Shown here: positions 52,236 to 59,801 of the stretch, piece by piece
Layout of the letters: the number at the start of each line of letters is the position of its first letter
How positions within the stretch are numbered: the stretch's first letter is position 1
Translations under genes and position numbers: made by a program
Source: Verrucomicrobiales bacterium
GTDB taxonomy: Bacteria > Verrucomicrobiota > Verrucomicrobiia > Limisphaerales > J093
Assembly: GCA_024233215.1 (NCBI GenBank)
Contig: JACKPW010000020.1
Span: 59,551 to 123,550 of the forward strand
Direction of reading: 5' to 3'
DNA length: 64,000 bases
Notes under the pieces: model-generated
What the model was told of the DNA's origin: nothing
Database searches by the model: none
What the model saw: only the letters and a program-made list of their open reading frames with translations

Positions 52236-52625
52236 ATGAAACATCCCGTTCCCATCGGTGCAGTCGGCGAACTGACCTTCACGGTTGAGCCGGCCCACAC
52301 CATTGCCTTCGATCCCGTGCCGCCCGTGCTGAGCACGCCTTCACTGGTCTGGTTTCTGGAACATGCCGCCGTCGAGGCGCTGAAGCCGGTGCTGGAGGAA
52401 GGGGAAATTTCGCTCGGCGGCGAGATCAACATTCAACACCTGGCGCCCACCCTTCAGGGACGGCAGGTCACCTGCCAGGCGCGGTTGATGAGCGCGGAAA
52501 TCCCGACATTCCTGTTCCAGGTCGAGGCCTTCGAGGCCGGCAAAATCATTGCCCGAGGCACTCACAGACGGGTGGTGGTCCGGGCGTTGTCTTTCGCAAA
52601 GCGCCTGGCACGGAATGGTTTTTGA
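52236..52625 (+). CDS. FlK-like hotdog thioesterase
   Basis: A 129-residue hotdog-fold protein related to fluoroacetyl-CoA thioesterase. VLSTPSLVWFLEHAAVEAL is the catalytic-loop helix region with threonine and glutamate, LGGEINIQHLAPTLQGRQVT is the substrate-tunnel strand, and ARGTHRRVVV holds the last active-site histidine. Relatives hydrolyse small acyl-CoAs in detoxification. It follows mrp after about 120 bases and ends 62 bases before the polymerase gene, with which it may share a transcript. Confidence 0.85.
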   Translation: MKHPVPIGAVGELTFTVEPAHTIAFDPVPPVLSTPSLVWFLEHAAVEALKPVLEEGEISLGGEINIQHLAPTLQGRQVTCQARLMSAEIPTFLFQVEAFEAGKIIARGTHRRVVVRALSFAKRLARNGF

Positions 52626-52631
52626 CCTTTG

Positions 52632-52658
52632 GTTGCACCTGCAACAAAAGGTTGTGCA
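52632..52658 (+). promoter_or_regulatory. Tripartite operator-like site before the polymerase fusion gene
   Basis: GTTGCA-CC-TGCAAC (52632-52645), five bases, then GTTGTGCA (52651-52658) repeats the layout and orientation of 20288-20312. The site ends 30 bases before the proposed GTG start and overlaps the last codons' downstream region of the thioesterase gene. A DNA-damage regulator such as LexA is an attractive reader given the gene, but the sequence does not match the TGTTC-N4-GAACA type reported for Verrucomicrobiota. Confidence 0.55.
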
Positions 52659-52687
52659 GGTTCGGTCCCGCGTCGATAGTCGGTTCC

Positions 52688-55600
52688 GTGGAGCACCCGG
52701 TCGCGCATCTGGATGCGGATGCCTTCTTCGCCTCGGTGGAGCAGGCCTCGGATTCGCGTTTGCGCGGGCGGCCGATAGCGGTGGGCGGTGAGAAACGGGG
52801 GATTATTGCCAGTGCCAGCTACGAGGCCCGCAAGTTTGGCATCTACACCCCCATGCCCACGGTGCGGGCACGGCGGCTCTGTCCCCGGTTGATCGTGCTG
52901 CCGGGGAACTTCGAGCGGTATGAGCAGTTCTCGAAGTGGATGTTCTCCTACGCCTACGACTTCACCCCGGACGTCGAAATCAGCTCCATCGACGAAGGGT
53001 ATGTCGGGTTGGCGGGGGTCCGGCGACCGGCGATTGAAGTGGCGGCGACGATCCGGGATGCCATCCGACAGACTCTGAAAATCACGGTCAGTGAGGGCAT
53101 CGGCAGCAACAAACTGATCAGCCAGATCGCATCGAAGCTCAACAAGCCGGCGGCGTTTCGCTGCGTTCCCCCGGGCGAGGAACGACTGTTCCTGAACCCG
53201 TTGCCCAACCGCTGGCTGCCCGGTGTGGGGCCGAAGACGGCTGCCCGGCTCAATGCCGCCGGCTTGCCCCTGATCCGGCAGGTGGCCGCCGTTTCGGTGG
53301 ACCTGCTCAGCCTGCTCGTCGGCAGTGCCGGGCCGCAGCTCAGCCGGTTTGCCCGCGGTCTCGATGAACGTCCGCTCGTGCCGGCCGCCGAACCCGCAAA
53401 ATCCTACGGCCAGCAGGAGACGTTTTCCCGCGATCAAACCGACGAGGCCTTCCTGGAAGCCACCTTGCGCCGCATGGCCGACCACTTGTTCGCCAGGGTC
53501 CGCGCCGACGGCAAGAGCGTCCGCACCCTGACGGTCCGCGTGCGCTACAACGACATGAGCGAGGACCAGGTCAGCGAAAGTCTGATCGAGCCGACCGACC
53601 TCGAAACCGATGTCTATGGGCGGATCGCCGGGATGCTCAAGCGGGCGTGGCGGCGACGGGTGAGTCTGCGGTTGGTGTCGCTCAAGCTGTCGAATCTCTA
53701 CGGCGCGGTATTCCGGTCGGAGCTCGCGTTGGACCGGGAGGCGGAACAGCACGATGCGCGGCGGCGCCTGGCGGCGGTGGTGGATCAATTGCGTCATGAG
53801 CATGGCCGCGAGGTGTTGCTTCGAGGACACGATCTGATCCTGCGCGAGGGCGAACCGGATCCGACGCCGAAGGTCCGGGTGACGCTGCAACCCGGCCCCA
53901 TGGTGGCGCGAAGGCTGTCCGGCGGAAGCATTGGCAAACCGATGCAGAAACTGGGTGAACTCCGGAGCCGAACCGGTGTCCCGCCGGTTACGGATCCGGC
54001 CGGCCACCCTGCGGTTGCCGAACCACGGCCAGTCTTACTGCGCGATGAGGAGCGGCGGGGTGCCCATCCCCATCCCACGGTGGTCCGGAAGCAGCTCGCC
54101 ATCGCCGTCCCGCTTGTGGTTCGGAGCCATTATTCGTTCCTGAATTCGACGCTTTCGGTTGCCGACATCGTGGCATTGGCAAAACAGCACGAACTGCCGG
54201 CGATCGCGTTGTGCGATCAGGGCAATCTGCACGGCGCGGTCGAATTTGTGCTGGCAGCCCGAAACGCCGGGATCAAACCGGTGCTGGGGGCCGAGATTCG
54301 CCTGAACGGCCGGCCGCTCTGGCTGTATGTGCAGAACCCGACCGGTTACGCGAACCTGTGCCGGATCTTGAGTGAAAGTCCGGGACTCCGTAGCCGCGGA
54401 CGTCAGTCCGCGCATTCCGATCCGGATTTGGATTTGGATCAGCGCCGACTGACGTCGTCGGCTACGATTTCGGATTTCGGATTTCGGATTTCCGGCGACA
54501 CCGCCGGTCTCATCGCCGTTTCCCCCGACGCTTCCCTTGCCGCGCACTTCCCGGGCCGGTTCTACCGGGCGTTGCTGAACCGGCGTGAATTGCGACATTA
54601 CCATTACGCGCGCGATGACCGGTGCCCGACGGTGCCCGTGTTGCCGGTGCATTACGCCGTCGCGGCGGATCGCTGGAAGTTCGACATCGTCCAGAGCATC
54701 CGCACGTTGACGCTCCTGAAGCAGTCGCATCCGGATAAACTGACCGATGGGAACTGGCATTTCCGGCTGCCGGACGAATGGCAGGGGTTGTTTGGCCGGC
54801 ATCCCGAACTGATTGAGCACACGCGCGAGATCGCCGATCGCTGCGATTTCACCTTTCGCTTCGGGAAACCCCAGTTCCCGCCCTTCCGGTCGCCTGATGG
54901 ATCCAGTTCGCGCGAATTCCTGCGTCGCCTCGTCTTTGCCGGCATGCAAGGGCGCTATCGCGCATCTCAAATCTCAAGTCTCAAATCTCAAATCCACGAG
55001 GAGCTGCAGATCATCCACGACGTGGGGTATGAGGATTACTTCCTGATTACCTGGGACCTGCTCCGGGCGTGCCGCGAGCGGGGCATCGATTGGATCACCC
55101 GTGGGTCGGCAGCCGATTCCCTGGTCTGTTATTGCCTCGGCATCTCGAACGTCTGCCCGATCCGGTTCGAACTCTATTTCCGGCGCTTCCTCAATCAGGA
55201 ACGCATGGCGCTGAACAAGCTGCCGGACATCGACATCGATTTTCCGCACGACCGCAAGGACGACGTCGTGGATCTGTTGTTCGAGAAATACGGTCCGGAA
55301 CACTGCGCGGTGGTGGGGGGCTTTTCGACCTTCCGGGCGCGAAGCGCGTTCGCCGAGGTCGCCAAGGTGCTGGGCGTGGCCGAACGCGAGGTGCGGCGGT
55401 TCACCGAGCATTTTCCGTGGAGCTTTGGCGGGGGAGGGGAGGCGAACCCGAAGCCAGATCCGAAATCCGAAATCCGAAATCCCAACGGCGGTAGCCGCGG
55501 ACGTCAGTCCGCGCATTCTGACTCGGATCAGCGCCGACTGACGTCGGCGGCTACGGCCGGGCATTCCGACGACAGTCGGCTGGCCGCGCTCCTGCGATCA

Positions 55601-57826
55601 CGTCCCGAGACGAGCGAATTGCCGATTGACGAGGAACCGTACCGCTCGGCGCTGCTCATGGCCGGGTTCCTCGACGGGGTGCCGCGTTATCCGAAGATGC
55701 ACCCATGCGGCGTGGTGTTGTCGCGGGATCCGATGCATGCGTTGACGCCCACGTTCGTGTCGCAGAAGGGTTGGTCAACCACGCACTTCGAGATGGACGC
55801 CGTCGAGGCCATCGGCCTGGTGAAGATGGACATCCTCGCCCAGGGCGGCCTGGCCGCCATGCGCGATGCGCAGGTCGAACTGGCCAAACGAAACCTGGCC
55901 GTGGACCTGGAACGGTTGGAGGTGCGCCAGGCGGGAAATCCGAAATCCGAAAGCAGTAGCCGCGGACGTCGGTCCGCGCACTTTGACCGTCCCGGACCAA
56001 CGTCAGACCTGCGTGAGACGGAAAGTCCTGAATCCGAGATCCGAGGTCCAGAGGAGGAATCGAGCCTCGGCGGTCGACGTGGGGCCGCGCGCTCTGATCT
56101 TGATCAGCGCCGACTGACGTCGGCGGCTACGGCTTTGCCTCGGATTTCGGATTTCGGATTTCGGGCTTCCAGCTTCCTGCTGGCCGGTGCGAATCCCAGC
56201 CCCTCCCGATTCGACAATCCCGAGGTCTGGGACTTGATCGCCTCCGGCAACGCCCGCGCCGTGCACCACATCGAGTCGCCGGCGATGATCTCCCTCTGTC
56301 GCATGACCAACGTGCGCGACATCGACACGCTGGTTGCGATTGTCTCCGTGATCCGGCCCGGCGCGGCGAACGAGGACAAGAAACGCGAGTTCACGCGGCG
56401 CTATCAGGGATTGAGCCCGATTACTTGCCCGCATCCGTCACTCGAGGCGTGCCTGCGAAGCACGTTCGGCCTGGTGGTGTATGAGGAACACATCCTGCAA
56501 ATCTGCGAGGCGTTTGCCGGGTTGCCCGGCGGGCGGGCGGATGTGTTGCGGCGATCATTGGTGAAGGAGAACTGGCCGGTGGTCCAACAGATCGAGCAGG
56601 AATTTGCGGCGTGCGCGCGGCAACGCGGTCATTCCGAGGACGACATCTCGAACGTCTGGCAGTTGGTCATCGGTTTCCACGGCTACGCCTTCTGCAAGGC
56701 GCACAGCGCGGCCTACGGGGTCGAGGCGTATCAGAGTGCGTGGTTGAAACGCCATTTCCCGGCCGAGTTCATGGCCGCCGTCCTGACCAACGGCAAGGGC
56801 TTCTACCGGCCGCTTGTCTATGTGCTCGAAGCCTGGCGACTCGGCGTGCCGCTGCGCCCGCCGTGCGTCAATGAACCGGGGCCCGCCTTCGCCGTGGAGG
56901 GCGGCGCGGAGGTAAATCCGAAATCCGAAACCGGTAGCCGCGGACGTCAGTCCGCGCATTCTCATCCCGATCCTGACCAGCGCCGACTGACGTCGGCGGC
57001 TACGGTCACGCCTTCGGGATTCCGTCCTTCGGATTTGCTTCGGATTTCGGATTTCGGATCTCGGGCTTCCCGCTCCATCCGCGTTCCCGTGACCTGCATT
57101 GCCGGCCTGACCGAGCGAACGAAGAAAACGCTGCTGGCGCAACGGGCCTTGGGCGAATTCGCGTCCTTGGCGGACTTCTTTCTGCGGGTGCGGGCGTCGC
57201 GGGAGGAGATGGAACTGTTGTCGCGGGCCGGGGCATTCGACGGCTTCGGACAGACGCGTTGCGAACAGTTCTGGGAAATTCAGCAATTGGCGGCGCGTTG
57301 GGGCGATGATGCCACGCCCGGCCAGGGCTGGCTTCTGCCGCCCACGGCGGCAAATTCGAAACCCGAAATCCGAAATCCGAAGGCCGCCACCCTGAAACCT
57401 GAAACCCGAAACCCGAAACCTGATTTCAGCGAACCGACGCGGTTGCAGCGGTTGCAGTGGGAGATGGAACTGCTGGGGTTTACCGCGAGCGGGCATCCGT
57501 TGGAACTGTATCCCGACATCGCCTGGGACACGTATTGTCCGGTGGCACGCTTGGGACAGTTCACCGGCCAGGAGGTGACGATGTGCGGATTGGTCATCGA
57601 GGATCGCGTGCATCACCAGGTGACGGGCGAGGCGATGAAGTTCCTGACTCTGTGCGACTGGACCGGGATGGTTGAGACGGAGCTGTTCGCGGCGACGTAT
57701 CGGAGCTACGGCCTGGCGACCGTGCGCTATCCGGTGCTGGAAGTGACCGGTCGGGTGGAGCCGTACGAAAACGGCCGGGGCCACAGCTTGCGCGTGTTGC
57801 GGGCCGGTGAACCGCGGCGGAAGTGA
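52688..57826 (+). CDS. Fused DinB-like (Y-family) and DnaE-like (C-family) DNA polymerase
   Basis: One uninterrupted frame of 1712 residues. Residues 7-390 form a complete Y-family polymerase: HLDADAFFASVE (D9), SASYEARKFGI, SSIDEGYVG (D102, E103), the hairpin LPGVGPKTAARL and a little-finger domain. After a linker (about 395-470) comes a C-family alpha subunit: a PHP domain at about 475-610 whose metal ligands are mostly lost (VVRSHYSFL, CDQGN), the catalytic aspartates D847/D849 (LPDIDIDF) and D1048 (LVKMDILA), thumb and fingers (FHGYAFCKAHSAAYG), HhH and an OB fold (EVTMCGLVIEDRV). Six repeat-derived insertions lie in the DnaE half only. GTG at 52688 is chosen over TTG at 52622, which lies within the thioesterase gene. 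Translesion synthesis is the inferred role. Confidence 0.9.
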   Translation: MEHPVAHLDADAFFASVEQASDSRLRGRPIAVGGEKRGIIASASYEARKFGIYTPMPTVRARRLCPRLIVLPGNFERYEQFSKWMFSYAYDFTPDVEISSIDEGYVGLAGVRRPAIEVAATIRDAIRQTLKITVSEGIGSNKLISQIASKLNKPAAFRCVPPGEERLFLNPLPNRWLPGVGPKTAARLNAAGLPLIRQVAAVSVDLLSLLVGSAGPQLSRFARGLDERPLVPAAEPAKSYGQQETFSRDQTDEAFLEATLRRMADHLFARVRADGKSVRTLTVRVRYNDMSEDQVSESLIEPTDLETDVYGRIAGMLKRAWRRRVSLRLVSLKLSNLYGAVFRSELALDREAEQHDARRRLAAVVDQLRHEHGREVLLRGHDLILREGEPDPTPKVRVTLQPGPMVARRLSGGSIGKPMQKLGELRSRTGVPPVTDPAGHPAVAEPRPVLLRDEERRGAHPHPTVVRKQLAIAVPLVVRSHYSFLNSTLSVADIVALAKQHELPAIALCDQGNLHGAVEFVLAARNAGIKPVLGAEIRLNGRPLWLYVQNPTGYANLCRILSESPGLRSRGRQSAHSDPDLDLDQRRLTSSATISDFGFRISGDTAGLIAVSPDASLAAHFPGRFYRALLNRRELRHYHYARDDRCPTVPVLPVHYAVAADRWKFDIVQSIRTLTLLKQSHPDKLTDGNWHFRLPDEWQGLFGRHPELIEHTREIADRCDFTFRFGKPQFPPFRSPDGSSSREFLRRLVFAGMQGRYRASQISSLKSQIHEELQIIHDVGYEDYFLITWDLLRACRERGIDWITRGSAADSLVCYCLGISNVCPIRFELYFRRFLNQERMALNKLPDIDIDFPHDRKDDVVDLLFEKYGPEHCAVVGGFSTFRARSAFAEVAKVLGVAEREVRRFTEHFPWSFGGGGEANPKPDPKSEIRNPNGGSRGRQSAHSDSDQRRLTSAATAGHSDDSRLAALLRSRPETSELPIDEEPYRSALLMAGFLDGVPRYPKMHPCGVVLSRDPMHALTPTFVSQKGWSTTHFEMDAVEAIGLVKMDILAQGGLAAMRDAQVELAKRNLAVDLERLEVRQAGNPKSESSSRGRRSAHFDRPGPTSDLRETESPESEIRGPEEESSLGGRRGAARSDLDQRRLTSAATALPRISDFGFRASSFLLAGANPSPSRFDNPEVWDLIASGNARAVHHIESPAMISLCRMTNVRDIDTLVAIVSVIRPGAANEDKKREFTRRYQGLSPITCPHPSLEACLRSTFGLVVYEEHILQICEAFAGLPGGRADVLRRSLVKENWPVVQQIEQEFAACARQRGHSEDDISNVWQLVIGFHGYAFCKAHSAAYGVEAYQSAWLKRHFPAEFMAAVLTNGKGFYRPLVYVLEAWRLGVPLRPPCVNEPGPAFAVEGGAEVNPKSETGSRGRQSAHSHPDPDQRRLTSAATVTPSGFRPSDLLRISDFGSRASRSIRVPVTCIAGLTERTKKTLLAQRALGEFASLADFFLRVRASREEMELLSRAGAFDGFGQTRCEQFWEIQQLAARWGDDATPGQGWLLPPTAANSKPEIRNPKAATLKPETRNPKPDFSEPTRLQRLQWEMELLGFTASGHPLELYPDIAWDTYCPVARLGQFTGQEVTMCGLVIEDRVHHQVTGEAMKFLTLCDWTGMVETELFAATYRSYGLATVRYPVLEVTGRVEPYENGRGHSLRVLRAGEPRRK
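53933..54020 (+). repeat. Linker segment with repeat-like peptide at the DinB-DnaE junction
   Basis: The linker encodes RSRTGVPPVTDPAGHPAV. A TGVPPVT...peptide of this kind is what I recall from translations of dispersed repeats in planctomycete and verrucomicrobial genomes. If so, repeat DNA bridges the two polymerase halves and may mark the fusion point. The assignment rests on memory of that peptide and not on a second copy in this window. Confidence 0.35.
54383..54496 (+). repeat. In-frame palindromic insertion 1 in the DnaE half (PHP domain)
   Basis: GTAGCCGCGGACGTCAGTC starts the left inner arm and GACTGACGTCG(T)CGGCTAC the right inner arm, near-perfect inverted copies, followed by TTTCGGATTTCGGATTTCGG as an outer arm. 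The coding frame gives SRGRQSAHSDPDLDLDQRRL, then TSSATISDFGFRISG. The insert lies between two normal PHP-domain segments. Confidence 0.85.
54962..55000 (+). repeat. Short in-frame insertion 2 (ATCTCAAATCTCAA type)
   Basis: Tandem heptad-like units ATCTCAA/GTCTCAA encode ASQISSLKSQI just before the normal EELQIIHDVGYEDYFLITWD segment. The reverse complement of the same units (TTTGAGATTTGAGA) occurs in the intergenic element at 59620-59690. Confidence 0.7.
55445..55561 (+). repeat. In-frame palindromic insertion 3
   Basis: Outer-arm units AAATCCGAAATCCGAAATCC precede the inner pair that begins GTAGCCGCGGACGTCAGTC and ends GACTGACGTCGGCGGCTAC. The translation is PKSEIRNPNGGSRGRQSAHS, then DSDQRRLTSAAT, in the same frame and orientation as insertions 1, 4 and 5. 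Confidence 0.88.
55934..56173 (+). repeat. In-frame composite palindromic insertion 4 (longest)
   Basis: This 240-bp insert has outer arms AAATCCGAAATCCGAAA and TTTCGGATTTCGGATTTCGG, and two partly decayed copies of the inner module. Translation begins NPKSESSSRGRRSAHF, passes a degraded middle with GGRRGAARSD, and ends DQRRLTSAATALPRISDFGF. It separates the third catalytic aspartate region from the IESPAM fingers motif. Confidence 0.85.
56912..57073 (+). repeat. In-frame palindromic insertion 5
   Basis: AAATCCGAAATCCGAAA, the inner module from GTAGCCGCGGACGTCAGTC to GACTGACGTCGGCGGCTAC, then TTCGGATTTCGGATC as the closing outer arm. Translation is NPKSETGSRGRQSAHSHPDP, then DQRRLTSAAT and LRISDFGSRAS. 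It lies before the helix-hairpin-helix region (RVPVTCIAGLTERTKKTLL). Confidence 0.87.
57353..57427 (+). repeat. In-frame insertion 6 (CCGAAATCCGAAA / CCTGAAACC tandem units)
   Basis: Tandem units CCGAAATCCGAAATCCGAA and CCTGAAACCTGAAACC encode NSKPEIRNPKAATLKPETRN, then PKPDFSE. Only outer-arm-like units are present, without the GTAGCCGC module. It precedes the conserved LQRLQWEMELLGFTASGHPL segment. Confidence 0.8.
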
Positions 57827-57892
57827 AACTGAATGAGGGCTTGCAGGTGTGAGCGTGTGAACGCAGGTTGCGGTCGAACCACCGGGTAATCC

Positions 57893-58825
57893 ATGAACCG
57901 AATTCACATCTGGGTGGGGGTGGGCACGCTGGCCATCGTCCTGGCGGCGATGCTGACGCGGAAGGTCGCTGAGTATTCCCGCCTGGCCGCGGCGCGGGCG
58001 AAACCCGGGGTGGAGGAGATCGTGTGGGAGCAGAGTTCGTCGAACCGGGTCGCCGCCGATCCGTCCACCGATGGGGCTGCGGTTTACCGACGATCCTCGG
58101 TTGAGCTGACCGGAGCCCCGGAGGCTTCTGCGACAAACGAACCTCCACTTTCCACGGATTCCACCGGTCCAAGGCTGGCCGGGCTTGCCAATGATCGTCA
58201 GGTGCTTCCGGGCCGTGAGCCAGCAGGTCCGCTCCCGCTGGCAACGGTTCTGCTTGATTCGACCACCCGCCGGTTCATCGCCCGCCCCGGCTGTTCGTTG
58301 AAGATTTCCGGTGATTCGGCGATCCACCAGTGGAGCGTTGAGAGCCGGATCGTTGGCGGCTATCTGGAGATTTCAGGGCAAGCCATGACAGCCCCCGATG
58401 TGGGCAAGGACGATGGTTTGGTGGATGCCGAAGCCGTGCTTTCCGTTCCGGTGCGGGCGTTGAAATCCGGGAAGGACGCCTTGGACCGGGGGCTTCAGGA
58501 AGCCCTGCGAGCGGACGAACATCCCATGCTCAAGTTTACGCTGAACGAACTCAGGCGGTTGGGGTCGTCGGAGGACGAAGCGGCCGCGGCGTGGTTTCAG
58601 GCCAAAGGCGTACTGATGGCGGCAGGTGTCGAGATCGAAAAGGAGGCAGAGGTTGAAATCCAGGCATTCGGGGATCACGAACTCCAGGTGACCACTCAAT
58701 TCAACCTCAAGATGAGCGAGTTCGGGATCGATCCCACCAAGCTCCCGGCTCCGACGAACGTCCCCATCGACGTGGACGATCAGGTCGCGATTGAGTTGCT
58801 GTGGCTCGTGGCCACCAGACCGTAG
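57893..58825 (+). CDS. YceI-like domain protein with N-terminal membrane anchor
   Basis: A 310-residue protein with a membrane helix at about residues 5-21 (HIWVGVGTLAIVLAAML), a low-complexity linker to about 110, then a YceI/lipocalin-like barrel: CSLKISGDSAIHQWSVES, a long central loop with VSVPVRALKSG-type sequence (AVLSVPVRALKSGKDALD), EHPMLKFTLNELRR and VEIEKEAEVEIQAFGDHE. YceI proteins bind polyisoprenoid-like lipids in the periplasm. It starts 66 bases after the polymerase gene and might be cotranscribed. A short GAGCCGCGGACGGCAGTC piece right after its stop resembles the inner arm of the repeats inside the polymerase gene. Confidence 0.78.
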   Translation: MNRIHIWVGVGTLAIVLAAMLTRKVAEYSRLAAARAKPGVEEIVWEQSSSNRVAADPSTDGAAVYRRSSVELTGAPEASATNEPPLSTDSTGPRLAGLANDRQVLPGREPAGPLPLATVLLDSTTRRFIARPGCSLKISGDSAIHQWSVESRIVGGYLEISGQAMTAPDVGKDDGLVDAEAVLSVPVRALKSGKDALDRGLQEALRADEHPMLKFTLNELRRLGSSEDEAAAAWFQAKGVLMAAGVEIEKEAEVEIQAFGDHELQVTTQFNLKMSEFGIDPTKLPAPTNVPIDVDDQVAIELLWLVATRP

Positions 58826-58865
58826 CCCGAGCCGCGGACGGCAGTCCCTCAAGTCGCGAGCCCCG

Positions 58866-59408
58866 TCAGGGCGACATCTCTGTGGCCCCCTCAAGGCCAG
58901 AGCAGCCGATAGAACCGCCGGGCATGTTCCGTCCAGGTCGGATCGCTGAAATGGGCCATGCCACCGGCAATGGTGTGACTGCCGACAGGCTCCAACAGTG
59001 CTCGAACAGACCCGGCCCCACATTCGTCACGGTGTCGGGAAACACCGCGTGGGTCAGACTCATGCACTCGGAGAACGCCTTCTCGCCGATGCTCACGACA
59101 TTCTGGCCAAGGGCCACACGCGTCACCGCCGTGCCGTTGAAGGCGACCCGATGGATTGTCGTGACGGGCATGTCATCGATGGTGTCCGGGACGACCGCTT
59201 CTCCTCCGGCACCCAGGTATTGCCGGATGGTCACCTCGCCACCCTCGACCGAGTAAACGTAGTCGCCGAACGTGAGCAAGCCGGCGTGCAGCCGCAGTCC
59301 GACTCCCAGCGTCAGGAGCACCAACAGCCTTCCCCAGCCCGGCAGCCCCGAACATCCTCTCACCGGCTCGCGCTGGGCACCGGTCTTTCGTGCCATTCGC
59401 CTGTTCAT
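58866..59408 (-). pseudogene. Decayed secreted BspA-type leucine-rich-repeat protein
   Basis: From the ATG at 59408 there is a signal peptide (GRLLVLLTLGVGLRLHA) and LRR_5 units (YSVEGGEVTIRQYLGAGGEA, VSIGEKAFSECMSLTHAVFP). After LFEHCWSLSAV the frame runs into unrelated sequence. In the adjacent frame the DNA reads SHTIAGGMAHFSDPTWTEHA then RRFYRLLWP and a stop at 58891, which is the C-terminal module of such secreted proteins. A deletion plus frameshift has joined the two ends. Confidence 0.72.
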
Positions 59409-59619
59409 TCCTGATCCTTCCTTCTTCCTGGGCCCCCCCGCGCCGTTGGTTCCGCCCACCGCAATCACGCCCCCTCTTCGGGAAGTGCCATGCAACCTGG
59501 TGTTCAAATGCTTGCCGCTAGCGAATCAGACCACCCCTCCCGTGTCAACCCACCCAGCCACCCAGCCACCAATCGAAAGGAAGGTGGGGCTTCGCGTTGC
59601 CCACACTTTCCATCGGATT

Positions 59620-59690
59620 TTCGGATTTCGGGTTTCGGATTTGAGATTTGAAATCTGAGATTTGAGACTTGGGACTCGCGGAGCTCATCC
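59620..59690. repeat. Intergenic tandem/inverted repeat (TTCGGATTT and GAGATTTGA units)
   Basis: TTTTCGGATTTCGGGTTTCG is followed by GATTTGAGATTTGAAATCTGAG-like units that can fold back on themselves. The same two unit types occur inside the polymerase gene (insertions 1-6). The remainder of the 59409-59801 gap shows no gene; it must carry the purD promoter. Confidence 0.75.
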
Positions 59691-59801
59691 CTCCAAGTTT
59701 GGGGCGCCAAAAGGGGTCGCGTCCAGTCCAGCCCACCCGTTAGGATGCCGCCCGTCTTTCGTCCGTGGACGGATGACGGACGGTACAGGTAGACACAGCA
59801 C

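Noticed and set aside
52632..52658. Canonical verrucomicrobial LexA box
   Set aside because: The site does not contain TGTTC-N4-GAACA; the damage-response interpretation is kept only as a hypothesis.
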